Source: DASYYE01 sp035946955 | GTDB lineage: Bacteria > Actinomycetota > Actinomycetes > Streptosporangiales > Streptosporangiaceae | Direction of reading: 5' to 3' | DNA: 24,434 nucleotides | NCBI GenBank assembly: GCA_035946955.1 | Contig: DASYYE010000342.1 | Location: forward strand, 1-24,434 | Part shown: piece by piece, positions 7,392 to 14,718 of the stretch | How positions within the stretch are numbered: the first letter of the stretch is position 1 | Layout of the letters: every line of letters starts with the position of its first letter | Made by a program: the position numbers and the translations under genes | The notes under the pieces: generated by a model | Seen by the model: only the letters and a program-made list of their open reading frames with translations | Told to the model about the DNA's origin: nothing | The model's database searches: none

Positions 7392-8711
7392 ATGGCAGTT
7401 GCGCTGTCGGTCGATGCCCGCCTGCTGGGGCACAGCCGGGACTTGCGCCTGCTGATGGGTGGGCGGGCCATCTCCGAGCTGGGCAACGCCATCGCCGCGG
7501 TCGGCGCAGCGGTGCAGGCGTACAGGATGACGCACTCCTCCATTGCCGTGGGCGTCCTCGGGATGGCTGCGGCCGTGCCGATGGTGACCGGCATGCTCGC
7601 TGGCGGCGCGATCGCCGATGCCATGGACCGTCGCATGATCATCGTCGCCACGCAGGCGGCCACTGGGCTGGTCGTCGCGGGCCTCGCGCTCAATGCGGCA
7701 TCCGGCCACCCGCAGCTATGGCTGCTGTTCCTGCTGGCCGCCGCCAGCGGCGCGGCGGCTGGGCTGGGTGCCCCGGCCCGGTGGGCCGCTGTCCCCGCCC
7801 TGGTTCCCGCGGACCAGCTTCCCGCGGCGGCCGCGCTGAACGCCACCGTCAGCAAGGCCGCAGGGCTGGCTGGCCCAGCCATCGCTGGCCTGATCATCGC
7901 CCGGCTCGGCGTCGCAGCGGCATTCAGTGCCGACGCCGCGTCGTATCTCATCTATGCGCTGATGGCGGCGCGGCTGCGGCCGCTACTGCCGCGCGGTGGT
8001 GGCCGGCGAGCGGGCCTGGGCTCGTTCGCCGAAGGGCTTGGCTACCTGCGCCACGACCGGCTGGTAGCCGGGCTCCTCATCGTCGATGTCACCGCGATGG
8101 TCTTCGGCATGCCGAGTGCGCTGTTCCCAGCCATCGCGACCGGGAGGTTCCACGGCGGCGCGGCAACGGTGGGCCTGCTCTATGCCGCCCCCGCCGCTGG
8201 GGGCCTGGCCGGCGCGCTGACCAGCGGCTGGATCGGCCGGGTGCGCCACGCCGGACGTGTCCTGCTGGTCTCGGCGCTGGTCTGGGGCCTGGCGATCTGC
8301 GGGTTCGGCCTGGCGCCGGTCCTTCCGGTGGCCCTTGCCTGGCTCGCGCTGGCCGGTGCCGGTGACCTGGTCTCCGAGGTGCTGCGCAGCAGCCTGCTCC
8401 AGCTGTCCATACCGGACGGGCTGCGCGGCAGGCTCAGCGCGCTGTGGCTGGCCCAGGCCAATGCGGCGCCCGCCCTCGGCAACCTGGAGGCGGGTGGCGT
8501 CGCGGCCATCAGCACCCCGGCCATCTCGGTGGTATCCGGCGGGCTCGCCTGTGTTCTGGGCGTTGCACTGCTCGCTGTACTCTGCCCGGCCCCGCGCCGG
8601 GCGCGTCTATGGGAAAGGAACGGTCATGACGACAACGGTGGACCACGGGCTGGCGCGACGGATGTGGCACCAACTGGAGCCGGTGCACGCGGTGTTCTGG
8701 TACGCGCCTGA
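7392..8711 (+). CDS. MFS transporter (EntS/DHA3-like, MFS_3 type)
   Basis: A 439-residue integral membrane protein with the layout of a major facilitator superfamily exporter. It begins LRLLMGGRAISELGNAIAAVG, typical of the MFS_3/EntS group. The inter-helix motif after helix 2 is GGAIADAMDRRMII (about 71-84). The conserved PARWAAVPALVP...AAALNATVSKAAGLAGPAIAG block spans residues about 132-175. Twelve hydrophobic segments fit up to about residue 405. AAGGAAA at 7380-7386 precedes the ATG. The last 29 codons overlap the next gene in another frame and encode a hydrophilic Gly/Ala-rich tail with no family signal. The divergent AraC-type gene is its likely regulator. Substrate unknown: drug, siderophore or metabolite export are all possible. 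Confidence 0.9.
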   Translation: MAVALSVDARLLGHSRDLRLLMGGRAISELGNAIAAVGAAVQAYRMTHSSIAVGVLGMAAAVPMVTGMLAGGAIADAMDRRMIIVATQAATGLVVAGLALNAASGHPQLWLLFLLAAASGAAAGLGAPARWAAVPALVPADQLPAAAALNATVSKAAGLAGPAIAGLIIARLGVAAAFSADAASYLIYALMAARLRPLLPRGGGRRAGLGSFAEGLGYLRHDRLVAGLLIVDVTAMVFGMPSALFPAIATGRFHGGAATVGLLYAAPAAGGLAGALTSGWIGRVRHAGRVLLVSALVWGLAICGFGLAPVLPVALAWLALAGAGDLVSEVLRSSLLQLSIPDGLRGRLSALWLAQANAAPALGNLEAGGVAAISTPAISVVSGGLACVLGVALLAVLCPAPRRARLWERNGHDDNGGPRAGATDVAPTGAGARGVLVRA

Positions 8712-9519
8712 GGTGTTCGAGGAGGCGGCCACTCTCGGGTATGAGGTGGCCACCCGGTGGCCGAGCTACTTCGCCTGGCGACTGGTCCCGCTGGGCGCGG
8801 TAGGACCGCGCTTGGCTGCCTCGGCGTGCTACAGCTTCAGCCCGGACATGGTTGCCGCCCACGTGCCGGCCGCCTGGGCGGTGGCCGCGCCGCGGCAGGT
8901 CCTGGCGGCACGGGAACGGGCAGTCGACCGCATGTACCGGGAGATGTTCGGCAGCCTGACCGGCTCGCCTGGTCTGGCCGGGGCAGCGGACCTGGCCCGC
9001 GAGGCGGCACTGGCGGCGGGCACCGCCGGACGCCCGCTTGCCGCAGCAAACGCGGACCTGCCCTGGCCCGGTGAGCCACACCTGGTGTTGTGGCACGCCA
9101 TCAACGTGCTGCGCGAGCACCGCGGTGACGGGCACATCGCCGCCTTGCAGGCGGCCGAACTGGACCCGTGCGAGGCACTGGTGTCGTTCGCCGCCATCGG
9201 CGCCGCCCCGGAGGAGGTCTTCGCCAGCCGCGGCTGGAGCACCCAGGAATGGTCGGCCGCCCGGGACCGGCTGGCCTCGCGGGGGTGGGTCGACGCAGCG
9301 GGCAAGGCCACTGAGCAGGGCCGCGACGGCCGCAATGAGGTCGAATGGCGCACCGACAGACTGGCCGACGCCCCGTGGCTGGCGCTGGGCCCCGGCCGTG
9401 CCCAGCGGCTGACCGAACTGACCGGCCCTCTCCTTGGCGCCGCGTTCGAGTCCGGCCTGCTCCCCACCCAGTCGACCCTCGGCATCGCGACCGTGCCCGC
9501 ACCGGCCCCGCGGCCCTGA
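8626..9519 (+). CDS. SCO6745-family protein (winged-helix-like C-terminus), function unknown
   Basis: A 297-residue soluble protein. It begins with LARRMWHQLEPVHAVFWYAPE and carries the motifs SYFAWRLVPLGAVGP, ACYSFSPDMVAAHVPAAW, GRPLAAANADLPWP, LREHRGDGHIAALQAAELDPCEAL and RGWSTQEWSAARDRLASRGWVD. These are the hallmarks of the conserved actinobacterial family named after SCO6745. The C-terminal third resembles a MarR-like winged helix (TQEWSAARDRLASRGWVDAAG). No enzymatic motif was recognised and no signal peptide is present. GAAAGGA (8613-8619) precedes the ATG, which lies inside the last 86 bases of the MFS gene, so the two are probably cotranscribed and share the AraC-type regulator. The longer open frame upstream is a shadow of the MFS gene. 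Confidence 0.88.
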   Translation: MTTTVDHGLARRMWHQLEPVHAVFWYAPEVFEEAATLGYEVATRWPSYFAWRLVPLGAVGPRLAASACYSFSPDMVAAHVPAAWAVAAPRQVLAARERAVDRMYREMFGSLTGSPGLAGAADLAREAALAAGTAGRPLAAANADLPWPGEPHLVLWHAINVLREHRGDGHIAALQAAELDPCEALVSFAAIGAAPEEVFASRGWSTQEWSAARDRLASRGWVDAAGKATEQGRDGRNEVEWRTDRLADAPWLALGPGRAQRLTELTGPLLGAAFESGLLPTQSTLGIATVPAPAPRP

Positions 9520-9532
9520 ATGGCAGCGCCCT

Positions 9533-9567
9533 CAGGTGGGGTGCGAGCGACCGCCTCACCCCACCTG
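9533..9567 (+). terminator. Hairpin terminator after the SCO6745-family gene; member of a hairpin repeat pair
   Basis: CAGGTGGGGTG (9533-9543) and CACCCCACCTG (9557-9567) are perfect 11-bp inverted arms with a 13-base loop, starting 13 bases after the stop codon. There is no U-run, as is usual for high-GC actinobacterial terminators. The stem base and the right flank (CTGGGcAAACC) closely match the hairpin at 14651-14690, so this may also be a dispersed repeat. Confidence 0.7.
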
Positions 9568-9670
9568 ACTGGGCAAACCGCTAAACAAACTGGTCCATGC
9601 CTCGGTTAGTACGTTTGGCTGGTTTGTTTGGTAGGTTCCTCCCAGATTCCGGGGCGAGGGGTATACGGGG

Positions 9671-10540
9671 ATGCGGCGGAACTCATGCGGCTGGCTGGTG
9701 CGTGCCAGCGCACTCGGTCTTGTCCTGGTCACCTGGCTGGCGGGGTGCAGCAGTCTTCAGAAGAGCATCGACCGGATCAACCACGCCGCGTCAGCCACCG
9801 GCTCGCTGGAGACGTCCATTCAGGAAACGCTGAGCTCCAAGTTCCACCGTTCTGTCAGGTCGGTCTCGTGCTCGCCATACGTGGACCAGGTGCTGCAGGA
9901 AGACATGGCCCGTTTCACGTGCGTGGTGCGGTTCACCGACGGAACCTCCTACACCACGCCCGGGACCGTCACGGACCCATCCAACGATCCCGACACGATC
10001 TGGTACAACTACAGCTTCAATGACCCGCCGGGGATCGACATAACGACCGCGCCACTGCCTGGCCCGACGGTCGCCCTCGCCGCGGGAAGCTCCGCGTCGC
10101 TTTTTAATGCGCAGAACCTCACAGCGGTGGTCAAGCGATTGACCGCGCGTTTCGGAACCCAGGACCTGATCCTTCAAGCGGCGGTCTACCCGGGTGAAGT
10201 CGAAGCGGTGATCGGGGCCAATGGCAAGGCGTGGCTCGTGAGTGTGACCTACTCCGGGGACCTGAAAGTGGGAGCGCCCACGTCTTTCAGCGGCTCGCGC
10301 AATGGCATCGCGTTCTCACAACTCATCCCGAGCGCGATCCAGCACATGACGCAACTGATCGTGGCCAAGGGTGCAGTGCCGCTGTCACGCATCGACCGCT
10401 TCGTGCTCGTCAACTCCCTGCCCGGGGGCAACGCCGGCTGGAACATCACCCTGACCTCGGGCAGCACCCGCTTCCAGTCGCTCGTGCTGGGAGATCACCT
10501 GGTGATGATCACGCCAAGCGGCACCCGCGCCCTGAACTGA
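9671..10540 (+). CDS. Secreted lipoprotein with DUF4333-like N-terminal domain
   Basis: A 289-residue predicted lipoprotein. The signal peptide has basic residues followed by a hydrophobic run and the lipobox LAGC, giving lipidated Cys26. The following segment (about 28-102) has the spacing of a DUF4333 domain: VRSVSCSP (Cys67) and ARFTCVVRFTDGTSY (Cys84), two cysteines that could form a disulfide. Residues about 125-289 show no family I recognise; they look like a beta-rich extracellular domain. GAGGGG at 9655-9660 may serve as a ribosome-binding site. The gene precedes a sigma factor gene by about 100 bases, so an envelope-related role is possible but only inferred. Confidence 0.8.
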   Translation: MRRNSCGWLVRASALGLVLVTWLAGCSSLQKSIDRINHAASATGSLETSIQETLSSKFHRSVRSVSCSPYVDQVLQEDMARFTCVVRFTDGTSYTTPGTVTDPSNDPDTIWYNYSFNDPPGIDITTAPLPGPTVALAAGSSASLFNAQNLTAVVKRLTARFGTQDLILQAAVYPGEVEAVIGANGKAWLVSVTYSGDLKVGAPTSFSGSRNGIAFSQLIPSAIQHMTQLIVAKGAVPLSRIDRFVLVNSLPGGNAGWNITLTSGSTRFQSLVLGDHLVMITPSGTRALN

Positions 10541-10644
10541 GGCCGCGTCATAATGAGGGCACGCCACGGTGAGAAAGCGGCCCTCCCCGCCATTACCCCT
10601 TAGAGGCCCGGCGTGCGGGCTGTCACGAGTGGGGGTCCGGCGAC

Positions 10645-11241
10645 TTGACCGACCGCGAGGCGACCGAACGATTTCAGGCCCTCTATGAGCGGGAATGCCG
10701 CCGCGTCTACGCATACGCGGCGAGCCGGGTCGGGCGCCAGCAAGCCGATGAGGTGGTCAGCGAGGTTTTCCTGGTGGCCTGGCGGCGGCTGGCCGACGTT
10801 CCCGTGCCGCCGTTGCCCTGGCTTCTGGTGGTGGCGAGGAACGTGGTCAACAGCCAGTTCCGCGCCACGAGCCGAGAACAGCTGATCGCGGCCGAGGTAC
10901 GCGCCTGGGTGAGCGAGACCGAGCTGACCAGCCCCGATGTGGCGGAGGAGGTCTCCGGGCGCATCGCGGCCCTGACCGCTCTGGCCACGCTGCCCGAGGC
11001 CGATCGCGAGGTGCTCCTGCTCATCGCATGGCACGGCCTGGCCCCCGGCGAGGCAGCACGCGTCCTGCGCTGCTCGACCGCCACGTACTTCATGCGGCTG
11101 CACCGGGCCAGGCGCCGCCTCCGCCGGGTCATGACGGTGCCGGAAGGCACCCTGCCTTGCCCACCAAGGACCCTGCGCGCGCACGGTTCCGCCCCGGCCG
11201 AGCAGCCGGGACACACCTCAGCAGAAGGGGCGATCCAATGA
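10645..11241 (+). CDS. ECF (sigma-70 family) RNA polymerase sigma factor
   Basis: A 198-residue ECF sigma factor with the two-domain layout. Region 2 is FQALYERECRRVYAYAASRV...ADEVVSEVFLVAWRRL (about residues 10-49). Region 4 is LATLPEADREVLLLIAWHGL...EAARVLRCSTATYFMRLHRARRRL (about 115-162). The tail after 165 is unstructured and Pro-rich. No in-frame ATG or GTG is available, so the start is taken as TTG at 10645 with the G-run 10631-10635 as a weak ribosome-binding site; this is the least certain part. The stop overlaps the next gene's ATG as ATGA, so the downstream membrane protein is translationally coupled and is a candidate regulator of this sigma factor. Confidence 0.9.
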   Translation: MTDREATERFQALYERECRRVYAYAASRVGRQQADEVVSEVFLVAWRRLADVPVPPLPWLLVVARNVVNSQFRATSREQLIAAEVRAWVSETELTSPDVAEEVSGRIAALTALATLPEADREVLLLIAWHGLAPGEAARVLRCSTATYFMRLHRARRRLRRVMTVPEGTLPCPPRTLRAHGSAPAEQPGHTSAEGAIQ

Positions 11242-12296
11242 ACAAGACGGCGAAAGGGCCACGCGTCATGCGTTCCTCCGATGCCTTTGGTTTCCTTGCC
11301 CGCGCTCGCCCGGCGAGCCTGGATCACGGCCCAGCGGACCTGACCGCCGGCCACATCGGCGCGCGTCACGCCGCAATCGCCAGCGCGGCCCCAGACCGGG
11401 ACCGCGGTCGTGTGAGGGTTCCATGGGTACGTTGGGTGGCCCTTGCCGGGGCAGGGCTGGCAGTGACTGCCGGTGCGGCGGCGGTGGGTGCGTCCCTCTC
11501 GGCGGGCTCTGCCCCATCACCGGCGGTGCTGACCGCCGCCCTGGTGCGCCAGGCCGCCAGCGTGTCGCGGTCGGAGTTCGCGGTGTCGGGAGAGGCGACC
11601 ATCGGCTACCGGAGCCACGGCCTTACCTCGGGCCGTGGCACGGACCAGATCGCATTCGCCGGGAAGAACTGGGACTTCCGGTCGAGCTGGGTGGCGCCAG
11701 CCGCTGCCGGGCATCCGGGCACCGCCCACCACGTGATCAACCGTGTGGTCAACGGCCGCGCCTACTATGACATACCAGCCAGGAACGGGCGGCTGACCTG
11801 GTACGAGGACACCAGTGCGGGTGCGGCATACCGGCTGCACATCCCCGACCCGCGGTCCCTGCTGAACCTCTTGACGCCAGCGGCCGGGTTCCAGTTCGAG
11901 GGCTACCAGACCATCGGGGGCGTCCGGTGCGCGCGCCTGCGCGCGACCCGCACCGCCGGGCTGGGCAGTCTAAGCGAACTGCCCGAGGCACAGCCTGGGG
12001 AGCGTGTGACCGCGCTCGAGGTGTGGGTGGACCGCCGAGGCATCGTGCACCGCATGGACCTGACCCTGCGGGGCGTGGCGCACACCTGGCATCTGACCCA
12101 CCGCGGCATCCTGGCCATGGCGCGCAAGCATCACCCGCTGACCCCTGACTACCTTCGCCAACTCGTCGCGCACGGCGAAGCCGTGACCGCGACGCAGCCC
12201 GAGGCGACGGTGCTGTCAGTGACGTTCTCCCGGATCGGCCAGCCGCAGCACATCAGTGCGCCGGCGCACTCAATCAGGGTTCGCGGGCAAGGCTGA
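11238..12296 (+). CDS. Single-pass membrane protein coupled to the ECF sigma factor (putative regulator or sensor)
   Basis: A 352-residue protein. A cytoplasmic N-terminal segment (1-60) includes a basic stretch. One transmembrane helix lies at about 63-88 (VPWVRWVALAGAGLAVTAGA). It is followed by a large extracytoplasmic domain. That domain has alternating beta-type segments (FAVSGEATIGYRS, QIAFAGKNWDFRSSW, VNGRAYYDI, RLTWYE, ALEVWVDRRGIVHRMDLTL) reminiscent of LolA/RseB-like lipid-sensing folds in sigma-linked membrane proteins. There is no ZAS-type HxxxCxxC motif, so a classical zinc anti-sigma domain is absent. The ATG at 11238 is coupled to the sigma stop (ATGA); a longer open frame upstream is a shadow. 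A role as anti-sigma or envelope sensor is inferred from position and topology. Confidence 0.8.
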   Translation: MNKTAKGPRVMRSSDAFGFLARARPASLDHGPADLTAGHIGARHAAIASAAPDRDRGRVRVPWVRWVALAGAGLAVTAGAAAVGASLSAGSAPSPAVLTAALVRQAASVSRSEFAVSGEATIGYRSHGLTSGRGTDQIAFAGKNWDFRSSWVAPAAAGHPGTAHHVINRVVNGRAYYDIPARNGRLTWYEDTSAGAAYRLHIPDPRSLLNLLTPAAGFQFEGYQTIGGVRCARLRATRTAGLGSLSELPEAQPGERVTALEVWVDRRGIVHRMDLTLRGVAHTWHLTHRGILAMARKHHPLTPDYLRQLVAHGEAVTATQPEATVLSVTFSRIGQPQHISAPAHSIRVRGQG

Positions 12297-12697
12297 CCAG
12301 CCACAGCCCGAGGAGAGGTTACGTGCCGCCTACTGTGTCGGTGGACGGCGGCCGCACCATCGATGATGCACAAGCTGACGCGTTGCATCAGGTGTAACCC
12401 TCTCAGCCGACCCGGACCATCAGACGCTCCCACAGCGCACGCTGGCCTCACTCGGTGATCAGCCGCCGCCCGGTTCCTGCAGGTCCGGGCGCCCGCTCTG
12501 CTGTCAGCCCTGGGACTGCCAGCAAACCCACCTGTCGGCCCCAGACATACGGCCGATCGACGACGGTCCTGTTGCATCGAATGCAATACCGCTCACTACT
12601 GGTGCAGGGCACTGATTCGAAGGTGCGGTATTCGTCGCCCTCCTGGTCACACCTCCGAGGACCGGAGTTGGCATCTCGGTAGGCCAGGTCTTGGTGG
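12297..12697. other. 401-bp gap without a convincing gene; possible decayed DNA
   Basis: Two weak coding signals occur. A GTG at 12323, preceded by AGGAGAGG (12311-12318), opens a 24-codon ORF ending TAA at 12395-12397. On the minus strand an open frame from 12732 to 12448 encodes RYCIRCNRTVVDRPYVWGR, a CxxC zinc-ribbon-like piece without a plausible ribosome-binding site. Two imperfect copies of GTTGCATCnGATGCAAC are present at 12382-12398 and 12571-12587. No homologue is recognised for either ORF and I would not annotate them as genes without comparative support. Confidence 0.5.
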
Positions 12698-13168
12698 TCA
12701 AGAGGAGCTGCCCAGCTTGCTGACATGCACAACCGCGACGCCGGTCCGGGCCGCCACGAGCTTGGTCAGATGCGGCAGATCGGATGTGACTACCAGTACG
12801 GATGCCACCTGATCAGCGGCTTCCGCCTGCTCTGCTTCCGCTATCGCGGTCGCCGCGACCATCGCATCCACCGACTGCGCTGCCGACATTCCCGCAGCGC
12901 CGATCAGATATCCCGCCTGCTGCCCTATTGCTTCGCTGACCGGCTCTACGGCCAGGCGGGCCAGCACCCGGTGCAGCCCAGCATCGCGACTGGTTCCGCG
13001 AAGCGCCTCCGCGAGAACCGCAGCGGAGGTCAAGACGCGGTGTCCATCCTCATAGGCCACTTTCAGCCGCACATACATGGCACGGTCGGTAGCCGCCTTC
13101 GACAGCCCTTCGTTGTCAAGCACCATCACCCCGGTGCCGCGGGCACGGGTCCGCCTCTTGGGACTCAT
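12698..13168 (-). CDS. PIN-domain toxin (VapC-like)
   Basis: A 156-residue PIN-domain protein, expected to be a metal-dependent RNase toxin. The acidic residues fall in the right order: VLDNEGL (Asp18), LAEALRG (Glu54), SVDAMVAATA (Asp101) and VVTSD (Asp130). A basic N-terminal stretch (KRRTRARG) precedes the first strand. The ATG at 13168 overlaps the antitoxin stop as ATGA, which decides between it and the in-frame ATG four codons earlier. Coupled translation behind the antitoxin is the usual VapBC order. The RNA target is not predictable from sequence. Confidence 0.88.
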   Translation of the reverse strand: MSPKRRTRARGTGVMVLDNEGLSKAATDRAMYVRLKVAYEDGHRVLTSAAVLAEALRGTSRDAGLHRVLARLAVEPVSEAIGQQAGYLIGAAGMSAAQSVDAMVAATAIAEAEQAEAADQVASVLVVTSDLPHLTKLVAARTGVAVVHVSKLGSSS

Positions 13169-13398
13169 CCCGAGGGCCACTCCGACCGGGCCGCCGCCAC
13201 CTCATCGTCGGTGACCGGTCCATGCACCCCTGCTAGCTCAGCCACCAGGTCGCCAAGACGATCATGCTCAAGCTGACGCTGCAGAGCATGCGTCACGTAG
13301 GCAGATACGTTGCCCCGGCCGGCGCGCTCGCGGATCTGGGCGGCAAGTCCCCTAGGGACGGTGGCCGACAGCTTCTCGGTGCTCGGAGCTTCGCTCAT
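13165..13398 (-). CDS. Ribbon-helix-helix-type antitoxin (VapB-like)
   Basis: A 77-residue protein directly upstream of the PIN toxin. The N-terminal part, EKLSATVPRGLAAQIRERAGRGNVSAYVTHALQRQLE, has the beta-strand plus two-helix pattern of an RHH/MetJ-Arc DNA-binding domain. The C-terminal part (GDLVAELAGVHGPVTDDEVAAARSEW) is the expected toxin-binding tail. Starts at 13410 (MIGG...) and 13398 (MSEAP...) are both possible; 13398 is chosen because GGTGG immediately precedes it and the conserved domain begins soon after. It should neutralise the toxin and repress its own promoter. Confidence 0.82.
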   Translation of the reverse strand: MSEAPSTEKLSATVPRGLAAQIRERAGRGNVSAYVTHALQRQLEHDRLGDLVAELAGVHGPVTDDEVAAARSEWPSG

Positions 13399-13451
13399 AC
13401 CACCAATCATACCAACGGTGGGATCGCGAGCCGCCGCTTGCGGAACCGGGC

Positions 13452-14198
13452 TCACTGGCACGTGGTGGCTGAGCTAGCTGCAAATGTCGGCTGGACGGCT
13501 CTCCAGCTCACTGGAATGTCCCGCATCAATAGAGCGCAGTCGATGGTCACGCTGCCGGGTGGGAACAGGCACGCATCGTCGAAGAAACTTGAGTACGCGG
13601 CGTGTACCTCGGTCGGCTCAACGACCCAGCGGTCCGCACGCAGTTCCAGCCCGTCCAGCCTGCCACTATCTCGGGTGGCTGAGAATCCCGTGGAGCTACG
13701 CCGGAAGAAGTCCGAGGCCTCCCGCAGGTCAGCAAACAACGCGCTTCCCTGCAGCCGCTGTGCCACACCGATGTCGACGCTCACGTGGGTGGTGCGATCG
13801 CTGCTGGCGAAAGCAACGTGGAACTCCCGCGCAGTCTCGCGTACGTCGAAGGACGCGCGGTGGTGCTCGCCGGGGAAGAGACGCCCGCCCACGAGGACCG
13901 TGACCACTGAATCGCTGTCGCGCCGCGGAATGTACACGCCGAGCTGACGGCCGCCCATCCCGTCCCATTCGACGGCAACCCGGTGCGCGGCGTTCTCAGT
14001 GCGCACCCCGGCCCAGCGAGGAACCCAGCTAGGCCGTAGCCGCCCAAGACGGATCAGGCAGATGCCAGCGACCGCCCATCCGTTCACCAGTTGCGGCCGC
14101 AGCGGAGTTGGCAGCACGCTCGCGGCGACTTCCGGGTCAATCCGGTAGTTCACTAATAGACGGCGTTCGATGACGCATGACATGGTTGGCGGTCTCAT
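13452..14198 (-). CDS. DUF2071 (YqjF-like) protein
   Basis: A 248-residue soluble protein. The N-terminal signature ERRLLVNYRIDPEVAASVLP, then GWAVAGICLIRLGRLRPSWVP and the later GVYIPRRDSDS, ASFDVRETAREFHVAFAS and SSFFDDACLFPPGSVTIDCALLMRDIPVSW, match the DUF2071 family, which adopts an acetoacetate-decarboxylase-like fold. No catalytic function is established for most members. The ATG at 14198 overlaps the stop of the ArsR gene (ATGA), so the pair is an operon; the 31 extra codons upstream are shadow. The protein is a probable target of the ArsR regulator. No membrane segment or signal peptide is seen. Confidence 0.85.
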   Translation of the reverse strand: MRPPTMSCVIERRLLVNYRIDPEVAASVLPTPLRPQLVNGWAVAGICLIRLGRLRPSWVPRWAGVRTENAAHRVAVEWDGMGGRQLGVYIPRRDSDSVVTVLVGGRLFPGEHHRASFDVRETAREFHVAFASSDRTTHVSVDIGVAQRLQGSALFADLREASDFFRRSSTGFSATRDSGRLDGLELRADRWVVEPTEVHAAYSSFFDDACLFPPGSVTIDCALLMRDIPVSWRAVQPTFAASSATTCQ

Positions 14199-14536
14199 GC
14201 CGTGCTCCCCCTGCCCTTCTGAACCTTGCGCGCATGCTGCCGGAAGACGAACTGGTCGGGACAGACCGTGCTCAGGAACCTGCTGACGCACAGCGCGAGT
14301 CGTTCCTCCGCGAGCGAGTAGAAAATGCGGTTAGCCTCACGCCGCTCGCGAATCAGCCCCGCCGTCTTCAGGATGCCGAGATGACGTGAGACCGACGGCC
14401 CGCTGATCGGGAATCTCCCAGCGATCTCGCCGGCTGACAACTCACCCGCCCGGAGCTCCTCCAAGATCTGACGACGTGTCGAGTCGGCTAGCGCACGGAA
14501 GGCGCCAGCCTCCTGGCCAGCATCGACCTCTTCCAC
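14195..14536 (-). CDS. ArsR-family winged-helix repressor
   Basis: A 113-residue HTH regulator: FRALADSTRRQILEELRAGELSAGEIAGRFPISGPSVSRHLGILKTAGLIRERREANRIFYSLAEERL. This covers the whole ArsR winged helix, with recognition helix SGPSVSRHLGILKTAGL and wing ERREANRIFY. The CxC metal site of the classical ArsR helix is absent, so the effector is probably not arsenite; the only cysteines lie near the C-terminus (LCVSRFLSTVC). Start is GTG at 14536, preceded by a short AT-rich stretch (14538-14573) unusual for this window. It is coupled to the DUF2071 gene. The 17-bp palindrome at 14615-14631 could be its operator. Confidence 0.92.
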   Translation of the reverse strand: MEEVDAGQEAGAFRALADSTRRQILEELRAGELSAGEIAGRFPISGPSVSRHLGILKTAGLIRERREANRIFYSLAEERLALCVSRFLSTVCPDQFVFRQHARKVQKGRGSTA

Positions 14537-14614
14537 CTTAGCTTTCTAGCATTAAAGCAAAAAACGAAGCAAGCGCAGTCGCAGTGTGCTGGGGGAACCT
14601 TCCTTGTTGGGCAG

Positions 14615-14631
14615 GTTGCATCAGATGCAAC
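14615..14631. promoter_or_regulatory. 17-bp perfect palindrome upstream of the ArsR gene
   Basis: GTTGCATC (14615-14622), one central base, then GATGCAAC (14624-14631): perfect 8-bp arms. It lies about 80 bases upstream of the ArsR start and fits an ArsR operator in size and symmetry. Two imperfect copies lie at 12382-12398 (GTTGCATCAGGTGTAAC) and 12571-12587 (GTTGCATCGAATGCAAT), on the other side of the toxin-antitoxin block. Confidence 0.55.
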
Positions 14632-14650
14632 GACAGGTCTCCATATTGCG

Positions 14651-14690
14651 TTCAGGTGGGGCGCAGCCATGTAGCTGCGCCCCACCTGAA
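14651..14690 (-). terminator. Strong hairpin downstream of nrdJ; member of a hairpin repeat pair
   Basis: TTCAGGTGGGGCGCAGC (14651-14667) and its exact complement GCTGCGCCCCACCTGAA (14674-14690) form a 17-bp stem with a 6-base loop. It begins 29 bases after the nrdJ stop, so it should terminate nrdJ transcription. The outer stem and the flank CTGGGaAAACC resemble the hairpin at 9533-9567. Confidence 0.75.
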
Positions 14691-14718
14691 CTGGGAAACC
14701 TTCGCCAGCAGCGACGCT

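Noticed and set aside
11028..11237. 70-codon upstream extension of the sigma-linked membrane protein
   Set aside because: It lies inside the sigma factor gene in another frame; the coupled ATG at 11238 is preferred.
12323..12397. 24-codon ORF with a good ribosome-binding site after the sigma-linked membrane gene
   Set aside because: Too short to judge, no recognisable homologue, and its end overlaps a repeat motif; kept only in the gap description.
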